Origin: Acidobacteriota bacterium
GTDB taxonomy: Bacteria > Acidobacteriota > Vicinamibacteria > Vicinamibacterales > Fen-181
DNA: 15,223 bases
Assembly (NCBI GenBank): GCA_021779795.1
Contig: JAJXZZ010000018.1
Location: 1 to 15,223 of the forward strand
Reading direction: 5' to 3'
The notes beneath the pieces were generated by a model. It ran no database searches and was not told where the DNA came from. It saw only the letters and a list, made by a program, of their open reading frames with translations. Shown piece by piece: positions 12,205 to 15,223 of the stretch (the first letter of the stretch is position 1; every line of letters begins with the position of its first letter). The position numbers were made by a program, and so were the translations under genes.

Positions 12205-13245
12205 ATGCTTCCTACCGTTGACTGGACCGCGGACGGCGTCGTCATGATCGACCAGCGCAAGCTGCCGGGCGCCGAGGTGTACGTGACGTGCCGGACGGCG
12301 GCCGAGGTGGCGAAGGCGATCAAGACGATGGTCATCCGCGGGGCGCCGGCCATCGGCGTGGCGGCGGCGATGGGCCTCGCGCTCGGCATGAAGAAGAGCC
12401 GGGCCACCGGCACGGTGAAGTTCGCGGCCGAGTTCCAGAAGGCGTGCGACCTGATGGCCTCGACCCGCCCGACGGCGGTCAACCTGTTCTGGGCGATCGA
12501 CCGGATGAAGCGGTGCTTCGGCGCCGCCGCGCGGGCGGGGGCGTCGGCGGACGAGATCAAGGTCCGGCTGGAGGCCGAGGCGCGCGCCATCCACGACGAA
12601 GACGTGGCGGCGTGCCGCGCCATCGGCCGGTTCGGCGGCGAGCTGGTGCCCGAGCGGGCGCGCATCCTCACGCACTGCAACGCCGGCGCGCTGGCCACGG
12701 CCGGCTACGGCACGGCGCTCGGCGTCATCCGCGGCGCGGTCGAGCTGGGCCGGCAGGTGAGCGTGTTCGCCGACGAGACTCGGCCGTTCCTGCAGGGCGC
12801 GCGGCTCACCGCCTGGGAGCTGACGCACGACGGGATCGACACGACGGTGATCACCGACAACATGGCGGCCACGTTCATGCGCCAGGGGCTCATCGACCTC
12901 GTCGTCGTCGGCGCGGACCGGATCGCCGCCAACGGCGACGTCGCCAACAAGGTGGGCACCTACGGCGTCGCGGTGCTGGCCCGGGAGCACGGGATTCCGT
13001 TCTACGTGGCGGCGCCCAGCTCGACGCTCGACCTCGCCACGCCAAGCGGCGCGGAAATCCCGATCGAAGAGCGCCCCGAACGCGAGGTGACGCACGTGGG
13101 GACCACGCGCCTGACGCCGGCGGCGGCGAAGATCCGCAACCCGGCGTTCGACGTCACGCCCGCCCGCTTCGTCACGGCGATCGTCACCGAGCGCGGCGTC
13201 TGGCGCGCGCCGTACGAGGAGTCGCTCAGGCAGGCGACGGCCTGA
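12205..13245 (+). CDS. mtnA: S-methyl-5-thioribose-1-phosphate isomerase
   Basis: A 346-residue enzyme that isomerises methylthioribose-1-phosphate to methylthioribulose-1-phosphate in methionine salvage. It belongs to the eIF2B-like sugar-phosphate isomerase family. Seen: RGAPAIG (45-51, substrate loop), catalytic C158 in THCNAGALATAGYG, DETRPFLQGARLTAWEL (190-206), and catalytic D238 in VVGADRIAANGDVANK. C158 and D238 are each two positions before the C160/D240 pair of the Bacillus enzyme. The length is typical. No other methionine-salvage gene is in the window. Beside nucleoside phosphorylases it might also act on related 1-phosphosugars such as 5-deoxyribose-1-phosphate; that is inference. 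tsaD follows after 22 bp. Confidence 0.94.
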   Translation: MLPTVDWTADGVVMIDQRKLPGAEVYVTCRTAAEVAKAIKTMVIRGAPAIGVAAAMGLALGMKKSRATGTVKFAAEFQKACDLMASTRPTAVNLFWAIDRMKRCFGAAARAGASADEIKVRLEAEARAIHDEDVAACRAIGRFGGELVPERARILTHCNAGALATAGYGTALGVIRGAVELGRQVSVFADETRPFLQGARLTAWELTHDGIDTTVITDNMAATFMRQGLIDLVVVGADRIAANGDVANKVGTYGVAVLAREHGIPFYVAAPSSTLDLATPSGAEIPIEERPEREVTHVGTTRLTPAAAKIRNPAFDVTPARFVTAIVTERGVWRAPYEESLRQATA

Positions 13246-13265
13246 ATCCCGAGTCCCGAATCCCG
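13245..13265. repeat. Three AATCCCG heptads between mtnA and tsaD
   Basis: AATCCCG, AGTCCCG, AATCCCG fill the spacer from the last base of the mtnA stop to 2 bp before the tsaD ATG. They leave no room for a Shine-Dalgarno. Confidence 0.75.
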
Positions 13266-13267
13266 AA

Positions 13268-14464
13268 ATGGTCATCCTCGGTATCGAGAGTTCGTGCGAC
13301 GAGACGGCGGCCGCGGTGGTGGCGGAGGTGGACGACGCCGCGCACCCGTGGCAGATCCGCTCCAGCGTGGTGGCCTCGCAGGTCGAGATTCACCGCGAGT
13401 GGGGAGGTGTCGTTCCCGAGCTCGCCTCGCGCCAGCACGTCCGCGACATCTGCGGCGTGGTGGAGAGGGCGCTGGAGGAGGCGGGGAGCGTGCTCGCCCC
13501 GGCGCAAGGCAGGCCTGAAGGCCTGGCCTACCAAATTGGACGGTCCATCGACGCGGTGGCGGTGACCGCGGGCCCGGGGCTGGTGGGGTCGCTGCTCGTC
13601 GGCCTGCAGTTCGCCAAGTCGCTGGCGGCGTCGATCGGCAAGCCGCTCGTGCCGGTCCACCACCTCGCCGGCCACATCGAGTCGCTCTTCCTGCACAACG
13701 GCCCGCTGCCGCTGCCGGCGGTGGTCCTGGTCGTCTCGGGCGGGCACACGAGCCTGTACCTGGTTCCCGAGCCGGGGGTCTACCGCCTCCTCGCCCGCAC
13801 GCGGGACGATGCGGCGGGGGAGGCCTACGACAAGGTGGCGAAGCTGCTGGGGCTCGGATACCCGGGCGGGCCGATCATCGACAAGCTGGCGCGCGAGGGG
13901 AACGACCGGGCCATCCCGTTCCCGATGACGCGGATCACGCACCGTGACCGGAACGCTCCCGACCTGGCCGGCCGGCTCGACTTCAGCTTCAGCGGACTGA
14001 AGACGGCGGTGCTCAGGCACGTGAAGGCACGAGGGCTCCAGGCTCCCGGCTTCGGGCTTCAGGCCGTGCCGCGCGAGTCCCGCGTGAGCCGGCCCGAAGC
14101 CCGGAGCCCGAGGCCCGAAGCCGGGCAGGTCGAGAATAGCCGCCCGTTCTCGACCGCCGAGATTGCCGACGTGTGCGCCAGCTTCCAGCGGGTGGTGGTC
14201 GAGACGCTGGTGGACCGGCTGTTCGAGGCGGCGTGGCGGAATGGCGCGAAGAGCGTGGGGATCGCGGGCGGCGTGTCGGCCAACCGGCGCCTGCGGGCTG
14301 ACGCCGCGGCCCGGGGCGAGCAGGTCGGCCTGCCGGTCTTCCTGCCGACGCTGGCGCTGTCCACCGACAACGCGGCGATGATTGCCGCCGCCGGCCTGCG
14401 CCGCCTCCACGCCGGCATCACGGCGGGGTGGGAGCTGAATGCCGACGCTTCGCTGCGCTTGTAG
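13268..14464 (+). CDS. tsaD: tRNA N6-adenosine threonylcarbamoyltransferase with two repeat-derived insertions
   Basis: A 398-residue member of the TsaD/Kae1 family, which transfers threonylcarbamoyl to A37 of ANN-reading tRNAs together with TsaB and TsaE. Family motifs are GIESSCDETAAAVV (5-18), AVTAGPGLVGSLLVG (98-112), the metal-binding HHLAGH with H132 and H136, VSGGHTSL (156-163), YDKVAKLLGLGYPGGP (187-202), FSFSGLKTAV (239-248), GGVSANRRLR (334-343) and STDNAAMIA with D367. Usual length is about 340. The excess comes from two segments: residues about 77-93 and about 254-287, both encoded by repeat-like DNA that is in frame. All core motifs remain, so the protein is probably active with surface loops added. 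It starts 22 bp after mtnA without a Shine-Dalgarno and is probably cotranscribed. Confidence 0.94.
   Translation: MVILGIESSCDETAAAVVAEVDDAAHPWQIRSSVVASQVEIHREWGGVVPELASRQHVRDICGVVERALEEAGSVLAPAQGRPEGLAYQIGRSIDAVAVTAGPGLVGSLLVGLQFAKSLAASIGKPLVPVHHLAGHIESLFLHNGPLPLPAVVLVVSGGHTSLYLVPEPGVYRLLARTRDDAAGEAYDKVAKLLGLGYPGGPIIDKLAREGNDRAIPFPMTRITHRDRNAPDLAGRLDFSFSGLKTAVLRHVKARGLQAPGFGLQAVPRESRVSRPEARSPRPEAGQVENSRPFSTAEIADVCASFQRVVVETLVDRLFEAAWRNGAKSVGIAGGVSANRRLRADAAARGEQVGLPVFLPTLALSTDNAAMIAAAGLRRLHAGITAGWELNADASLRL
13507..13546. repeat. Palindromic repeat inside tsaD (first insertion)
   Basis: CAGGCC (13510-13515), TGAA, GGCCTG (13520-13525), then GCCTACCAAATTGGACGGTCC-like DNA to 13546. On the minus strand it reads GTAGGCCAGGCCTTCAGGCC, a variant of the GTAGGGC-GGGGCTTCAGCCC repeat at 10472-10606. 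It encodes roughly residues 80-93 of TsaD, where relatives have a short link between the GVVERALEEAG helix and the DAVAVTAGPG strand. Confidence 0.6.
14036..14125. repeat. Heptad-type inverted repeat inside tsaD (second insertion)
   Basis: Four heptads on the left (CTCCAGG, CTCCCGG, CTTCGGG, CTTCAGG) and four on the right (GCCCGAA, GCCCGGA, GCCCGAG, GCCCGAA) face each other. CCCGGCTTCGGGC (14045-14057) is the exact complement of 14113-14125, a 13-bp perfect inverted repeat. The unit is that of the array at 11602-11664. It is translated as an Arg/Pro/Glu-rich loop in TsaD. Confidence 0.8.
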
Positions 14465-14470
14465 CTCTCG

Positions 14471-14515
14471 GCGGATCACGGACCGAGGACGGGAGACAGA
14501 GCAGCTGGCAGCGGA
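14471..14515. repeat. 45-bp dispersed repeat, copy 2
   Basis: It begins GCGGATCACGGACCGAGGAC and ends AGCTGGCAGCGGA, 6 bp after the tsaD stop; see copy 1 at 8873-8917. The rest of the 188-bp spacer up to 14652 is GC-rich and has no array, clear promoter or gene that I can see. Confidence 0.7.
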
Positions 14516-14652
14516 ATTGGACAGGGTCCGGCACTGGAGAGCCGGGCGCGGACCGGGTCGGCGCGGCGGGCGAATTCGAGGTCAGCCGAGCTGAGCCCGC
14601 GCGACGGACCGGGCCACGCCTGGCGCCTCACGAGCCGGCTGACGGACACAAC

Positions 14653-15066
14653 ATGAAGACGCTGACTGAGTACCTGTTCTTCAACACGCGCGAGCGGCGC
14701 GAGATGGTCCGCATCACCGACGAGATCGCCGCCATCGTCGGGCGCAGCGGCGTCCGCGAGGGCATGGTCCTCGTCTCCGCGATGCACATCACCGCCGGCG
14801 TCTACGTGAACGACTGGGAGGAGGGCCTCATCGCCGACTTCGGCGAGTGGCTCGAGAAGCTGGCGCCGGCGGGGCGCAACTACAAGCACCACCACACCGG
14901 CGAGGACAACGCCGACGCGCACCTCAAGCGGACGATCATGGGCCACCAGGTCGTCCTGCCGGTCACCAACGGCAAGCTCGACCTCGGCCCCTGGGAGCAG
15001 GTCTTCTACGCCGAGTTCGACGGGCAGCGGAAGAAGCGGGTGGTGGTGAAGGTGATGGGGGAATAG
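14653..15066 (+). CDS. YjbQ-family protein (UPF0047), possible secondary thiamine-phosphate synthase
   Basis: A 137-residue protein of the YjbQ/UPF0047 family, full length. Conserved motifs are MHITAGVYVND (with the family's HTTAG-like core), KHHHTGEDNADAHLKRTIMG (likely metal or ligand residues: the His cluster, and Asn-Ala-Asp-Ala-His) and the GPWEQVFYAEFDG C-terminal strand. E. coli YjbQ has weak thiamine-phosphate synthase activity, and the true role of the family is unsettled. The ATG at 14653 is preferred because the family begins a few residues before the TxR-E segment and the upstream frame (to 14428) covers the end of tsaD and the 45-bp repeat. No Shine-Dalgarno is seen. A heptad array begins at the stop codon. 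Confidence 0.9.
   Translation: MKTLTEYLFFNTRERREMVRITDEIAAIVGRSGVREGMVLVSAMHITAGVYVNDWEEGLIADFGEWLEKLAPAGRNYKHHHTGEDNADAHLKRTIMGHQVVLPVTNGKLDLGPWEQVFYAEFDGQRKKRVVVKVMGE

Positions 15067-15223
<157 letters not shown>

Overview
This is a 15.2-kb stretch of a high-GC bacterial chromosome. Genes lie on both strands and are separated by unusually repeat-rich spacers. Most of those spacers contain short tandem arrays with a 7-bp period. High GC, leaderless-looking starts, the family content (HEAT plus HD-GYP operon, TDQ-repeat secreted protein) and the dispersed palindromes suggest an Acidobacteriota genome, possibly Vicinamibacteria. That placement is inference: no rRNA or tRNA gene is visible to confirm it.

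Layout. 1-149: the 3' end of an unrecognised gene. 156-965 (-): a secreted repeat protein. 1303-1896 (+): a lipoprotein with acidic DxNxDGxxD repeats, behind a good -35/-10 promoter. 2006-3510 (-): an apparently intact IS110-family element of the IS1111 type, inserted cleanly inside a CTAGCCA heptad array. A structured non-coding region (candidate bridge/seek RNA) lies downstream of its transposase. 3678-7252 (-): a two-gene operon with overlapping stop and start codons, encoding a HEAT-like protein and an HD-GYP protein that share an N-terminal module. 7554-12069 (+): a nucleoside uptake and salvage cluster (pyrimidine-nucleoside phosphorylase, concentrative nucleoside transporter, purine-nucleoside phosphorylase, cytidine deaminase). 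12205-14464 (+): mtnA followed by tsaD. 14653-15066 (+): a YjbQ-family protein. The window ends in a long heptad array.

How the genes work together. The transporter imports nucleosides, Cdd deaminates cytidine to uridine, and the two phosphorylases release bases plus (deoxy)ribose-1-phosphate. MtnA isomerises a related 1-phosphosugar (methylthioribose-1-phosphate), so it fits the theme. TsaD (tRNA t6A synthesis) and YjbQ are housekeeping or uncertain neighbours.

Most notable features. (1) At least ten tandem arrays share a 7-bp period but have different sequences. (2) The IS1111-type element sits in one array, its removal restores the 7-bp register exactly, and its candidate guide RNA has short matches to both the target and its own joined ends. 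(3) Repeat DNA has invaded tsaD in frame at two places, which explains most of its extra length. (4) A GTAGGGC-type palindromic repeat supplies the stop codon of two genes.
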